A stretch of DNA of 64,000 nt from NCBI RefSeq assembly GCF_004006175.1, contig NZ_CP033219.1:2790001-2854000 (forward strand). Reading direction: 5' to 3'. The notes under the pieces were generated by a model. It had not been told where the DNA came from. It saw nothing but the letters and a program-made list of their open reading frames with translations, and made no database searches. The translations under genes were made by a program, and so were the position numbers. Within the stretch, counting starts at the first letter, position 1. Each line of letters starts with the position of its first letter. The stretch comes from Parasedimentitalea marina. Its GTDB lineage: Bacteria > Pseudomonadota > Alphaproteobacteria > Rhodobacterales > Rhodobacteraceae. Positions 8,086 to 18,224 of this stretch are shown piece after piece.

Positions 8086-8483
8086 GCTTGCCCTCCGCGC
8101 TCCAGCAGCAGCCGCAGTTTCTTTTCCAGCCGCGCAGTGCGGTCGGCATTGGTGCGCAACTCGCCGCGAAGATCGCGAAGTTCACCCAGAATTTCTGAGA
8201 AATCACCGGCCACGATGATCTCATCAGCAGGCTGGCTCATGCCGTCACCTTCACCGGTGATCAACCAGGTCATCGACACATTCAGAACACCAGCCATCAT
8301 CGACAGCTTGTTGGCGCGTGGTTCAGACAGATCCTGTTCCCAACCCAGCAATGTGGCCTTTTTGACGCCCAAGCGGCGGGCCAGCTGCGCCTGTGTCATT
8401 GCCGCGACTTCGCGCGCACCGGCGACCCGGTCCCCAAAAGTGGCGGCATCCGGGCCATACCAATCATATTCTAAATCAGACAT
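8082..8483 (-). CDS. XRE-family helix-turn-helix regulator
   Basis: 133 residues. A helix-turn-helix domain spans about residues 15-75 (FGDRVAGAREVAAMTQAQLARRLGVKKATLLGWEQ, then SMMAGVLNVSMTWLITGEG). The C-terminal 45 residues look like a coiled coil (LGELRDLRGELRTNADRTARLEKKLRLLLE), probably for dimerisation. The ATG at 8483 has GGAGA upstream; the frame extends to 8561 without support. Coupled to sdhE downstream and divergent from the aminotransferase gene across 95 bases, which it could regulate. That is inference. Confidence 0.85.
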   Translation of the reverse strand: MSDLEYDWYGPDAATFGDRVAGAREVAAMTQAQLARRLGVKKATLLGWEQDLSEPRANKLSMMAGVLNVSMTWLITGEGDGMSQPADEIIVAGDFSEILGELRDLRGELRTNADRTARLEKKLRLLLERGGQA

Positions 8484-8545
8484 TTGAATTCTCCTGTACA
8501 GTCTCAACCGTAAACACTTGATCGGCTTTTGGGCGCACCCTATGA

Positions 8546-9781
<1,236 letters not shown>

Positions 9782-9792
9782 AAGGACAAAAC

Positions 9793-10194
9793 ATGAGCGC
9801 TGAACTACCGGACTATTATTTCCGGGTGCGGGATAACGGCGCCTTTGTCTACCGCGTCGACACCGAGAACCGCCAGCGCCGCATTGAAATGGACCAAATC
9901 GCCGTTGTGAATATCCGCAACGGCGAGATCAAACCGCATGGCGGCCGCAGCTTGTCAGACCGCGATCAGGCCGAAATCAAGACTTGGATGACCGAGCGCA
10001 AGGCCCTGCTGGCAGAGCGTGACATTGACGATATCCACCGTGCCATCGATTACCTGAACACCACCGCCCACTGGGCCCAGTCCAAGGCCTCTCCCGAGCA
10101 TCTGGAGATGATCACCGACGATCTGCTGCTGGCCATGCACGACCTGCGCACGGTGCTGGTCCGCAAAAAGGCGGACCGGCTGATGAAGGGATAA
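9793..10194 (+). CDS. Conserved hypothetical protein
   Basis: 133 residues, soluble, no signal peptide or recognisable domain. The N-terminal part (YYFRVRDNGAFVYRVDTENRQRRIEMDQIAVVNIRNGEI) looks like a short beta domain; the rest is helical and charged. AAAGGA precedes the ATG, and it follows the aminotransferase by 11 bases, so it is cotranscribed. Codon use resembles its neighbours. The 271 bases after it, up to the MATE gene, hold no convincing gene. Confidence 0.75.
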   Translation: MSAELPDYYFRVRDNGAFVYRVDTENRQRRIEMDQIAVVNIRNGEIKPHGGRSLSDRDQAEIKTWMTERKALLAERDIDDIHRAIDYLNTTAHWAQSKASPEHLEMITDDLLLAMHDLRTVLVRKKADRLMKG

Positions 10195-10465
10195 GCTGGT
10201 CCCCAATGGACTGCGCCATCCTTATGTCCAACCGTAAGCGACCGCAATGCGGCACTGATGTGATTTAAATAGCCACTCTTGGCGGTATGTATCAGCACGC
10301 CTCCGGCGTGACAAAGCAACTGGATATGCACCAGAAGCAGAAGATCTCTTTCTTTCCCGAAACTTACCTCTGACCTGTCAGAGTATCACGGCACTCCTTC
10401 CTGATATAGAAAAGGAAGGTAGAAATGCTCAAAGTGATTAACTCACTCACACTTCGCAGAGGCAA

Positions 10466-11857
10466 TTATCCAAGCGGTTCCTCAACATCCCCAACCTTGC
10501 CAATTACTGACCCCCAGAACCGCAGCATCAGCAGGACCGATGCACAGGCCAGCCCCAGTACCAGCCCGCCCCAGACACCAATGCCGCCGTACCCCAAGAC
10601 AAACCCCAGCACATAGGAGGATGATATTCCAACGCCCCAATAGCTAAAGACCCCAATCACCATTGGTATTGTGGTGTCCTGCACCCCGCGCAACAGGCCC
10701 AGCGCGATGGCCTGCACACCGTCTACCAGCTGAAACAACGCCGCCATTGCCATCAACCCAACTCCAATTGCCAGGATCTCGGGCTTTTGCGGATCACTGC
10801 CATCCATGAACACCGACATCAGCGTCTCGGGCATGGTCACGAAAAACACTGTCGCAAACACCGACATCACCAGGGACATGACTGTCACCACCTTGCCGCC
10901 GCGCGCCATGTGGCTCCGGTCTCGACGACCATAGGCATTGCCCGCCCGGATCGTTGCCGCGTTGCTCAGCCCCAGATGGACCATAAAGGTCAGTCCCGCC
11001 AGCGACACTGCAATACCATGCGCTGCCAGCGCCACCGTGCCCAGCCAGCCCATCATCATCGCCGAAGCGGCAAACAGACTGACCTCACTTAACGTGGTCA
11101 GGCCAATTGGAATGCCCAGACGGAAAACCTCGCGCAGCATCTCCCAGTCCGGCCGCTTAAAATTCTTTAGCAACTCATGCTCGGGCAGCACCTTCAGCGC
11201 GTAAATGATGATGGCTACAAAAGACACCACCTGGGTGCTGAAGGACGCAATGGCCGCACCGCGCACGCCCAGCTCGGGCGCGCCAAAATTGCCGAAAATC
11301 AGCACATAGTTCACCAGTGCATTCATCACAGCAGCGCCCAAAGTCACCCACAGAACGATCTGGGTGCGCTCCAGCGCCGCCAAATAAGATTTCAGCACCA
11401 TCACCAGCAGGGCCGGGAAAATCCCCCAGCCTGCTACGCGCAAATAACTTGCCGCCATCTCGGCAATCACCGGTTCTTGCCCCATCATGTCCAGAATCGG
11501 ATGGGCAAATAACAGCAGCGGCATGACCACCACCCCATAGGCCAGCGACAACCACAGCCCCATGCGGGTACAGCGGCGGATCTGACGGTCCTCACCAGCT
11601 CCGGCAGCAGCGGCCACCATCGGCATCACCGCAAAGCCAAAGCCCGCCCCAAACAGGAACAGAACAAAGAAGTAAGTCGAGGCCAGCGTCACCGCCGCCA
11701 GCGCCTCCACGCCGTACCAGCCCAGCATCACTGTGTCGGTCAGGCCAATTGCAAACTGTGCGACATGCCCTCCGATCAGGGGCAGGCCAAGCACGCCAAT
11801 GGCAACGATATGACCGCGGCGGGTCATTGGAGAGGGGGACTGTGGTAATGTGTTCAT
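10466..11857 (-). CDS. MATE-family multidrug/Na+ efflux pump (NorM-like)
   Basis: 463-residue inner-membrane transporter with about 12 transmembrane segments in two homologous halves. MATE hallmarks are LPLIGGHVAQFAIGLTDTVMLGWYGVEALAA at the N-terminus and the matching region in the second half (RLGIPIGLTTLSEVSLFAASAMMMGWLGTVALAAHGIA). Members export cationic drugs in exchange for Na+ or H+. I use the ATG at 11857; a TTG two codons earlier is possible. Stands alone and diverges from the DUF2461 gene. Confidence 0.92.
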   Translation of the reverse strand: MNTLPQSPSPMTRRGHIVAIGVLGLPLIGGHVAQFAIGLTDTVMLGWYGVEALAAVTLASTYFFVLFLFGAGFGFAVMPMVAAAAGAGEDRQIRRCTRMGLWLSLAYGVVVMPLLLFAHPILDMMGQEPVIAEMAASYLRVAGWGIFPALLVMVLKSYLAALERTQIVLWVTLGAAVMNALVNYVLIFGNFGAPELGVRGAAIASFSTQVVSFVAIIIYALKVLPEHELLKNFKRPDWEMLREVFRLGIPIGLTTLSEVSLFAASAMMMGWLGTVALAAHGIAVSLAGLTFMVHLGLSNAATIRAGNAYGRRDRSHMARGGKVVTVMSLVMSVFATVFFVTMPETLMSVFMDGSDPQKPEILAIGVGLMAMAALFQLVDGVQAIALGLLRGVQDTTIPMVIGVFSYWGVGISSSYVLGFVLGYGGIGVWGGLVLGLACASVLLMLRFWGSVIGKVGDVEEPLG

Positions 11858-11966
11858 AGCCAAGGCTTAGGCACAGCCTTTCAAAGGGGCAAGACAAACC
11901 GTTCCCCCCTTGGGCTTTGTAAAACCTGTGTTAGGCTACCTGGATTCAGACCCGGAGCTTATTTAC

Positions 11967-12632
11967 ATGGCCGATCCCTTTGCGCAACTCATCCCCGAAG
12001 CCAGATCTTTTCTTGAAGAGCTGGCTCGCGACAACACCCGCGATTGGTTTCACGCCAACAAGACCCGCTATGAAGCCCACCTCAAGACCCCATCGCAGCT
12101 GCTGCAAGAGCAGATCTGTGCCGATTTCAGAAAGCACAGCGAATCTCCGGTCACCGCAAAATTGTTCCGCCCCCAGCGCGATATCCGTTTCTCTAAGGAC
12201 AAGACCCCCTATCACACCCATCTGCACATGCTCTGGCAGGTCCGGGGACCGCTGGATTTTGGGGTATTCCTGGGAATCTCACCCGGGCCCTGCAGAATAG
12301 GCGGCGGCGTGATGAGTTTTGACAAATCGCAGATTCTGACCTGGCGCAGCAGTGTCGACGGCTCCCAGGGTGCCGCCATTGCGTCAGCTCTGGAGACACT
12401 GGCACAACAAGGTTTCAAAGCCGGAGATCCCGAGTTGAAACGTGTCCCTTCGCCTTACGACAAGGATCACCCTCAGGCAGACCTGCTGCGCCGCAAGTCT
12501 CTGACTTTGTGGCGTGACCTGCCCACCGACGACTGGTCCCAGCCGCTCATGGCCCTGAACAGCGCATTTGCTGATCTCAGACCACTGCGTGCGCTGTTAA
12601 CCGCCGGTCTCACCGCAGCGAACCTTCCATGA
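11967..12632 (+). CDS. DUF2461 (TIGR02453) family protein
   Basis: 221 residues, function unknown. DUF2461 signatures are FLEELARDNTRDWFHANKTRYE near the N-terminus, KLFRPQRDIRFSKDKTPYHTH, ISPGPCRIGGGV and PKGYDKDHP-like SPYDKDHPQADLLRRKSL. GGAG lies about 12 bases before the ATG at 11967. The longer frame from 11910 does not extend family similarity. It ends just before a 180-base gap leading to the glutathione transferase gene on the same strand. Confidence 0.9.
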   Translation: MADPFAQLIPEARSFLEELARDNTRDWFHANKTRYEAHLKTPSQLLQEQICADFRKHSESPVTAKLFRPQRDIRFSKDKTPYHTHLHMLWQVRGPLDFGVFLGISPGPCRIGGGVMSFDKSQILTWRSSVDGSQGAAIASALETLAQQGFKAGDPELKRVPSPYDKDHPQADLLRRKSLTLWRDLPTDDWSQPLMALNSAFADLRPLRALLTAGLTAANLP

Positions 12633-12812
12633 CCAGACCAGTCGAGCCCATGAACGGCACCGGGTTTTTCGTCTGGCGGTGGCGCGATACTGCGCTGCCT
12701 CCTTTGCTGCCCGGTGCCGCCTTTAGCCAGGCCGACCACCGGGTCCACCTTCAATATCCCGCCAAAATTGCTCAGGTCATTCTCAATTGGGCGCCGAACA
12801 GGACACCAAAAT

Positions 12813-13424
12813 ATGATCACTGTGCACCATCTCAACCGCTCCCGGTCCCACCGCGTCCTCTGGCTGCTCGAGGAGCTGGATCTGGATTACCAGGTGATCC
12901 GCTACGAACGCGACGCCAAAACCAGCCTGGCGCCACCGGAATTGCTCAAGGTGCACCCACTGGGCAAATCTCCAGTGGTGGAAATTGAGGGCGAAACAGT
13001 CATCGAATCTGCCGCTATCATCGAATTGATCTGCTCGCGCCATGCGCCAAACATGATCCCACTGCGCACCACGCCTGAATTCATTCGCCACATCGAGCTG
13101 ATGCACTACGCCGAAGGCTCTGCCATGACCCCCATTCTGCTGAACCTCTATGTCGGTATGCTGGCCGAGGCCGGAGCACCTCTGCATCCCCGCATCCAAC
13201 AACAATTGACCAGCCACTTCTCCTATATGAACAGCCAGTTGCGCGCTTCCGGACATTTTGTCCTGGACCACCTCTCCGCCGCTGACATCCTGCTCAGCTT
13301 CCCAGCCGAGATCGCCATTCGCATGGGTCGCGGCGAGGACTTCCCGGCCCTGGCCAGCTTTGTCGAAGCCTTCCAGAACCGCCCCGCCTACCAGCGCGCA
13401 TTTGTCCGCGGCGGCGGCGCCTGA
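12813..13424 (+). CDS. Glutathione S-transferase family protein
   Basis: 203 residues. An N-terminal thioredoxin-like domain (residues 1-80) contains HHLNRSRSHRVLWLLEELDLDYQVI, the cis-proline turn GKSPVVE and the glutathione-binding ETVIESAAIIELI. A helical C-terminal domain with LSAADILLSFPAEIA follows. Substrate is unknown; family members conjugate or reduce electrophiles. The ATG at 12813 gives the usual N-terminus; the open extension to 12714 does not. A sense-oriented dispersed repeat begins 10 bases after the stop. Confidence 0.9.
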   Translation: MITVHHLNRSRSHRVLWLLEELDLDYQVIRYERDAKTSLAPPELLKVHPLGKSPVVEIEGETVIESAAIIELICSRHAPNMIPLRTTPEFIRHIELMHYAEGSAMTPILLNLYVGMLAEAGAPLHPRIQQQLTSHFSYMNSQLRASGHFVLDHLSAADILLSFPAEIAIRMGRGEDFPALASFVEAFQNRPAYQRAFVRGGGA

Positions 13425-13433
13425 ACCGCAGGC

Positions 13434-13480
13434 TTCATCTGGCTAAAAATATCCTGGGGGTCTGGGGGCAAAGCCCCCAG
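13434..13480 (+). repeat. Dispersed post-stop repeat, copy 1
   Basis: Starts TTCATCTGGC, continues through an ATATCCTGGGGG core and ends in a hairpin CTGGGGGC / GCCCCCAG (8 bp, loop AAA). It begins 10 bases after the gst stop in the same direction. Copies 2 and 3 lie at 20525-20585 and 33140-33206. This copy lacks the middle TTGGCC-type hairpin. Confidence 0.75.
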
Positions 13481-13497
13481 CGGTGGCCCCCTCATGA

Positions 13498-14931
13498 TCA
13501 CCCCAGTGCAGCCAGTGCCGCAACCGCCGCAACTGCGGCACGAATATCCTGGTCCCGACTGCGGTGGTTGGTAATTGCAGCCCGCAGCATCACCACCCCC
13601 TGCGCCCGCGTGGTTGAGAACACCACCTCGCCGCGCTCCTGCAGGGTCTGGACAATCTCGCTGTTCAATATCGACTGCGCCTCTTGCGATAAATCAGCCC
13701 TTGCCGTGAACACACAGACATTCGACACCACTGGTGCCGCCAGGCGCATATTAGCACGGGATTCAACCTCCTGCGCCATAAGGGCAGCAAGTCGGCAATT
13801 GTCGGTGATCGCCGCACCCAATGCCGCCTCACCATACATCTCCAACGCGGTCCAGACCTTCAACGCCCGATTGCCCCGCGACAGATCAATGCCATAGTCG
13901 CAAAACCACGGATCCCCTCCCGCCAGCCCGCGCTCAGCCGCTTCCAGATAACTGGGCCGCGCCGCAAAAGCCGCCCGGTGTGCAGCTTCGTCAGCAATCA
14001 GCACCAACCCACAGTCATAGCCGATGTACATCCATTTATGAAAATCCAGGGCAAGACTGTCAGCCCGGCCAATGCCATCACTCAATCCCCGCCAGGGCGC
14101 CTCAGCAATCCGCGTCCAGGCGCCAAAGGCCCCGTCCACATGCAGCCACAGATCCTCATCCGCCGCCACATCTGCCAGTCCGTTCAAATCATCGTAAGCG
14201 CCCAGATCCACCGATCCCGCCATACCAACCAGTAAAAAGGGCAGCGCCCCCGCCGCCCGGTCCTGGGCAATCTGCGCCCGCAGTGCTGCCAGATCCATCT
14301 GCCCGTCAATCAGTGGCACCAGGCGCAGATTATCCCAACCGATTCCCAGCAATTCCAGTGCCTTGCGAGTGGCATTGTGAATGCCCTCGCCGGCATAGGC
14401 CGTCAGCAATGCGCTGCCTTGCCCCGTCTTGCGCACCTCCGGCATTACCCGCACCCGGGCCGCCTGAAAGGCAATTACCGTCGCCTGCGAGGTCCCGGTG
14501 ACCAGCACACCACTGGTGCCTTCCGGCATCCCCATCTTTGCGCCTGTCCAATCAATCACCGCGCGTTCCATGTAATTGGCGCCGTGGTCACGACCGCCGG
14601 TATTGGCATTGATCACCGCCCCCGCCATACCCGCAATCAGATCCGAGGCCAGCCCGGTGCCCTGCACCCAGCCCCAGAAACGCGGATGAATGTTGCCACC
14701 ATGATAGGGCAGCACATCATCGGTGATCCGACTGACCATCTCCGCTGCACTCTGCCCCTTCGCCTGAACGCCATAGCCGTCTTTCACTGCCGCCGACACG
14801 TCCTGCCAGGGCCGCTCCGCCACTTGCTCCAGCTGATCAATCGAGGCCTCCAGCATCCGCCGCGCCTCCGCGCGAAAATCCTTCCAATCCACGGGATCCA
14901 ATCCGCAACTTTTTGTGGTTTTATCCGTCAC
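13498..14931 (-). CDS. Group II PLP-dependent decarboxylase (GTG start)
   Basis: 477 residues of the aromatic-L-amino-acid/tyrosine decarboxylase family. Typical blocks are HPRFWGWVQGTG (substrate pocket), VLVTGTSQATVIAF, LWLHVDGAFGAW (the Asp that contacts the PLP ring) and the PLP lysine in DFHKWMYIGYDCG. The reaction removes CO2 from an amino acid to give an amine; the substrate cannot be read from sequence. I place the start at the GTG at 14931, which has GGGAG 7 bases upstream; the frame runs on to 15018 without family similarity. Divergent from parE. Confidence 0.87.
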   Translation of the reverse strand: MTDKTTKSCGLDPVDWKDFRAEARRMLEASIDQLEQVAERPWQDVSAAVKDGYGVQAKGQSAAEMVSRITDDVLPYHGGNIHPRFWGWVQGTGLASDLIAGMAGAVINANTGGRDHGANYMERAVIDWTGAKMGMPEGTSGVLVTGTSQATVIAFQAARVRVMPEVRKTGQGSALLTAYAGEGIHNATRKALELLGIGWDNLRLVPLIDGQMDLAALRAQIAQDRAAGALPFLLVGMAGSVDLGAYDDLNGLADVAADEDLWLHVDGAFGAWTRIAEAPWRGLSDGIGRADSLALDFHKWMYIGYDCGLVLIADEAAHRAAFAARPSYLEAAERGLAGGDPWFCDYGIDLSRGNRALKVWTALEMYGEAALGAAITDNCRLAALMAQEVESRANMRLAAPVVSNVCVFTARADLSQEAQSILNSEIVQTLQERGEVVFSTTRAQGVVMLRAAITNHRSRDQDIRAAVAAVAALAALG

Positions 14932-15149
14932 ATCAGTCTCCCATTGCCGTTCCTGCTGCTGGTGTTCAACTGTACAGCCACTTTCGGTACAGCCAAATCT
15001 TTCAACCGATAAGGCCACAACCTACACCCACCCGCGCAATCTCTGCCGCGCACTCAACTTATCCACAACACCTAGCCTGCCCCTTCCCCCACACCGCCAC
15101 ACCTGCCATAGTGGCGGTAACCACCACCACCAAAGAGCAGCCCCCAAAT

Positions 15150-17108
15150 ATGGCCAATGACCTCCTGTCCGACTCCGAAACGGAAACCTATGACGCGTCC
15201 TCGATCGAGGTTCTCGAGGGGCTAGAGCCGGTCCGCCAGCGCCCCGGCATGTATATCGGCGGCACGGATGAACGCGCGCTGCACCACCTGGTGGCTGAAA
15301 TCCTCGACAACTCGATGGACGAGGCGGTCGCAGGCCACGCCAACCGGATCGAAGTCACTCTGCACGCTGATTACTCGGTGACCATCACCGATAACGGCCG
15401 CGGTATCCCAATCGATCCGCACCCCAAGTTTCCCGATAAATCGGCCCTCGAGGTGATCCTCTGCACTCTGCACTCAGGCGGCAAGTTCTCTGGCAAGGCT
15501 TATCAGACCTCGGGCGGTCTTCACGGCGTCGGCTCTTCGGTGGTGAACGCGCTCTCGGACAGTCTGGTGGTGCAGGTGGCCAAGAACAAGGAACTGTTCG
15601 AGCAGCGGTTTTCGCGCGGCATTCCACAAGGTCCCGTTGAAAAAATCGGCGCAGCCCCCAACCGGCGCGGCACCGCAATCACTTTCCACGCCGACGAGCA
15701 AATCTTTGGCCACCATAGGTTCAAACCCAAGCGCCTGTTCACCCTGGTGCGTTCCAAGGCCTATCTCTACTCCGGCGTCGAGATCCGCTGGAAGTCGGAA
15801 ATCGACGATGGCGAAACAGCGACCAGCGCCACCTTCCACTTCCCTGGCGGGTTAAAGGACTATTTGACCGAGGTCCTGGGAAAATCCTCGGTCTATGCCG
15901 ATGCGCCCTTTGCCGGCAAAGTCGAGTTCCGCGAGAAATTCGGCGAGGCAGGCTATGTGGAATGGGCCATCAACTGGACCCCTTCGCGCGACGGCTTTAC
16001 CCAGTCCTACTGTAACACCGTCCCCACCCCCGAGGGCGGCACCCATGTTACCGGCTTCTGGTCCGCCATTCTAAAGGGCATCAAGGCCTACGGCGAACTG
16101 GTCGGCAACAAAAAGGCCGCCTCGATCAACCGCGACGACCTGATGGCCGGTGGCTGCGCCCTGGTGTCCTGCTTTATCGCCGACCCGGCCTTTGTCGGCC
16201 AGACCAAGGACCGCCTGTCGTCCGAGAACGCCAGCAAGATGGTGGAAAACTCGGTCCGCGACCACTTTGACAACTGGCTGGCTGCCGACACCAAATCGGC
16301 CGGCGCCATCCTCGACTTTCTGGTGCTGCGCGCCGAGGAACGCCTGCGCCGCCGCCAGGAAAAAGAGACCCAGCGCAAATCAGCCACCAAGAAACTGCGC
16401 CTGCCCGGCAAGCTGACCGACTGCACCGCGAAAAACCGTGCTGGCACCGAATTGTTCATCGTCGAGGGCGACTCCGCCGGTGGCTCAGGCAAAGGCGCGC
16501 GCAACCGGGTCAATCAGGCGCTGCTGCCCCTGAAGGGTAAGATCCTCAACGTGCTGGGGGCCGCGTCCAACAAAATCGGCACCAATGCCGAAATCCGCGA
16601 CCTCTGCGAGGCACTGGGCGTCGGTGTTGGCACCAAGTTCAATCTCGATGATCTGCGTTATGACAAGATCATCATCATGACCGATGCGGATGTCGACGGC
16701 GCCCATATCGCTTCGCTGCTGATGACCTTCTTCTTCACCCAGATGCGCCCACTGATCGACGGCGGCCATTTGTACCTGGCCTGCCCTCCGCTGTTCCGCC
16801 TGACCCAGGGTGCGAAAAGGGTCTATTGCCTGGACGAGGAAGAGCGCGACAAGTGGCTGGACAAGGGTCTGGGCGGCAAGGGTAAAATCGACATCTCCCG
16901 CTTCAAAGGTCTTGGTGAAATGGACGCCAAGGACCTGAAAGAGACCACCATGGACCCCAAAACCCGCAAGCTGATCCGCATTACGATTGATGAGGATGAG
17001 CCGGGTGAGACGGATGAACTGGTCGAGCAGCTGATGGGCAAAAAGCCCGAGCTGCGGTTCCAGTATATCCAGGAAAACGCGCGGTTTGTGGAGGAGTTGG
17101 ATGTTTGA
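15150..17108 (+). CDS. parE: DNA topoisomerase IV subunit B
   Basis: 652 residues; ATPase subunit that with ParC decatenates daughter chromosomes. GHKL ATP-binding motifs are EILDNSMDEA, TDNGRGIPIDPHP and GGLHGVGSSVVNAL; the Toprim domain shows EGDSAGGS and the acidic DADVDGAHI; the end reads PELRFQYIQENARFVEELDV. The start ID YDASSIEVLEGLEPVRQRPGMYIGG and the 650-residue length point to ParE, not the longer GyrB. The ATG at 15150 gives the family N-terminus MANDLLSD; upstream in-frame sequence to 14913 does not match. Confidence 0.95.
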   Translation: MANDLLSDSETETYDASSIEVLEGLEPVRQRPGMYIGGTDERALHHLVAEILDNSMDEAVAGHANRIEVTLHADYSVTITDNGRGIPIDPHPKFPDKSALEVILCTLHSGGKFSGKAYQTSGGLHGVGSSVVNALSDSLVVQVAKNKELFEQRFSRGIPQGPVEKIGAAPNRRGTAITFHADEQIFGHHRFKPKRLFTLVRSKAYLYSGVEIRWKSEIDDGETATSATFHFPGGLKDYLTEVLGKSSVYADAPFAGKVEFREKFGEAGYVEWAINWTPSRDGFTQSYCNTVPTPEGGTHVTGFWSAILKGIKAYGELVGNKKAASINRDDLMAGGCALVSCFIADPAFVGQTKDRLSSENASKMVENSVRDHFDNWLAADTKSAGAILDFLVLRAEERLRRRQEKETQRKSATKKLRLPGKLTDCTAKNRAGTELFIVEGDSAGGSGKGARNRVNQALLPLKGKILNVLGAASNKIGTNAEIRDLCEALGVGVGTKFNLDDLRYDKIIIMTDADVDGAHIASLLMTFFFTQMRPLIDGGHLYLACPPLFRLTQGAKRVYCLDEEERDKWLDKGLGGKGKIDISRFKGLGEMDAKDLKETTMDPKTRKLIRITIDEDEPGETDELVEQLMGKKPELRFQYIQENARFVEELDV

Positions 17109-17141
17109 GGGGAAGTAAATTTTTTATATCGGAGTAATAAT

Positions 17142-17810
17142 TTGAGTACCATTAACAAAGCTTTTGATCGTCTAGCTACACTATTAGAAACAGCAAGTGG
17201 CGCTGCGAAAAATAGCAATGAAGGACCTTTGTCGGCCGCTGATTTGGATGAGATCCAATACCTTGTTAGTCTTTTAGAAGAAAATCTCCCATTAAAGATC
17301 GTCGAACTTTCAAATGGCGAACGCCCTTTTGATGGTTACGACCAAAAAGCGTTTGGGGACCGTTGTATTCGTGCTCTTAAAGTCGAACAAACGTTTGGAA
17401 GTGTGGGTGGCACCAAATTTCCCTCTTCATCGGCTGAGCTTCTACCTGTTTTCGAGTTAGAGCAACCCGACAAAGATCGAATCTTCAAGCTTTGTAACGA
17501 CATGAGAAAAATTGTGTTTGCATCTTCGATGTTTGATGAACCGCACAAGAAGAGGCTGCTTAACCGCATCGCAGCAATCGAAAAACAAGTTTTTTCAAAG
17601 AAGGGTCTGTTCGACGTGATCCTTGGAGGTGTTTCCGACGTCGGCGAGACACTCGGAAAATTTGGCACTGACATCAAACCTTTAACAGATCGAATGAAAG
17701 AAGTCGCGCGGATTGCCCGTAAGGGTACCAAAGAGTACGATCAAATTCCTGCTCCAGAAGAAGTGAAGAAGCTTCCAGCCCCAGATACTGAAAATCTGGA
17801 AGATGATTGA
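17142..17810 (+). CDS. AT-rich orphan protein, function unknown (TTG start)
   Basis: 222 residues, soluble and mostly helical, no domain recognised. An N-terminal region with DEIQYLVSLLEENLP is followed by DKDRIFKLCNDMRKIVFASSMF and DEPHKKRLLNRIAAIEKQVF, then a Gly-rich segment (LFDVILGGVSDVGETLGKFG) and a Pro-containing acidic tail. The start is TTG at 17144-adjacent position 17142 with GGAG 7 bases upstream. One 60-base line counted here (17161-17220) is 42% G+C against 60% for a line in parE (16681-16740), so recent transfer is likely. A structured repeat begins directly after the stop. Confidence 0.75.
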   Translation: MSTINKAFDRLATLLETASGAAKNSNEGPLSAADLDEIQYLVSLLEENLPLKIVELSNGERPFDGYDQKAFGDRCIRALKVEQTFGSVGGTKFPSSSAELLPVFELEQPDKDRIFKLCNDMRKIVFASSMFDEPHKKRLLNRIAAIEKQVFSKKGLFDVILGGVSDVGETLGKFGTDIKPLTDRMKEVARIARKGTKEYDQIPAPEEVKKLPAPDTENLEDD

Positions 17811-17880
17811 CCCCAAGGCCCGCACCTGACCTTGGGGAGGCGTAAAGCGCCTTCCCGGGGGGAAGGTCAGGCGCGGGCCT
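17811..17880. terminator. Structured region with two competing hairpins after the AT-rich gene
   Basis: CCCCAAGG (17811-17818) can pair with CCTTGGGG (17830-17837). Alternatively AGGCCCGCACCTGACCTT (17816-17833) pairs at 17 of 18 positions with 17863-17880, enclosing a smaller hairpin. The two folds share bases and exclude each other, as in an attenuator. The structure starts at the base after the stop codon. Confidence 0.6.
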
Positions 17881-17934
17881 GACGGCCCAAGAGCACAACT
17901 AAAACCGTCACACTCTATGGCGGGGACATCAGCA

Positions 17935-18031
17935 CAGGGCTCCGCCCGTCCATACTTCAAACAGTCCCCCGGACTGTTTGTCCCTGCGGGAACCAGTATG
18001 AACTCCACGTAGGGAAGGTCAGGCGCGGGCC
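17935..18031 (+). repeat. 167-bp-spaced tandem repeat, copy 1
   Basis: Begins CAGGGCTCCGCCCGT and ends AAGGTCAGGCGCGGGCC. Inside, CAAACAGTCC / GGACTGTTTG form a perfect 10-bp stem with loop CCC (17958-17980); TCCC/GGGA follows, and CATACT / AGTATG (17951-17956, 17995-18000) close the whole as a three-way junction. Confidence 0.75.
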
Positions 18032-18101
18032 GTGCCACTTTGTGTCCTGTCCCAAGTGATATCCAGCTAACATCCTCCTTTGACTTGCACGGTTCGGCGC
18101 G

Positions 18102-18198
18102 CAGGGCTCCGCCCGTTCTTAACCCAAACAGTGCCCCGCACTGTTTGCCGCTTCGCAGTCCGGGACGAACTCCACGGGGGGAAGGTCAGGTTCGGGCC
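18102..18198 (+). repeat. 167-bp-spaced tandem repeat, copy 2
   Basis: Same start and end as copy 1, exactly 167 bases further. Its main hairpin is CAAACAGTGC / GCACTGTTTG (18125-18147). Relative to copy 1 one C-G pair has become G-C, so pairing is kept by a double change. Intervening sequence 18032-18101 holds no gene. The gap 17811-18224 consists of this element and its flanks. Confidence 0.75.
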
Positions 18199-18224
18199 TT
18201 ATGGCGGCGCATGACGCTCCGCAT

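Noticed and set aside
10425-10616. 63-residue frame with a good AAGGAAGG ribosome site
   Set aside because: Most of it lies over the end of the MATE gene and its translation is Pro/Ser/Thr-rich shadow sequence. The ribosome-like site is notable but not enough.
18102-18198. Integron attC site
   Set aside because: The hairpin has no GTTRRRY/RYYYAAC core pair and there is no integrase gene or cassette series nearby.
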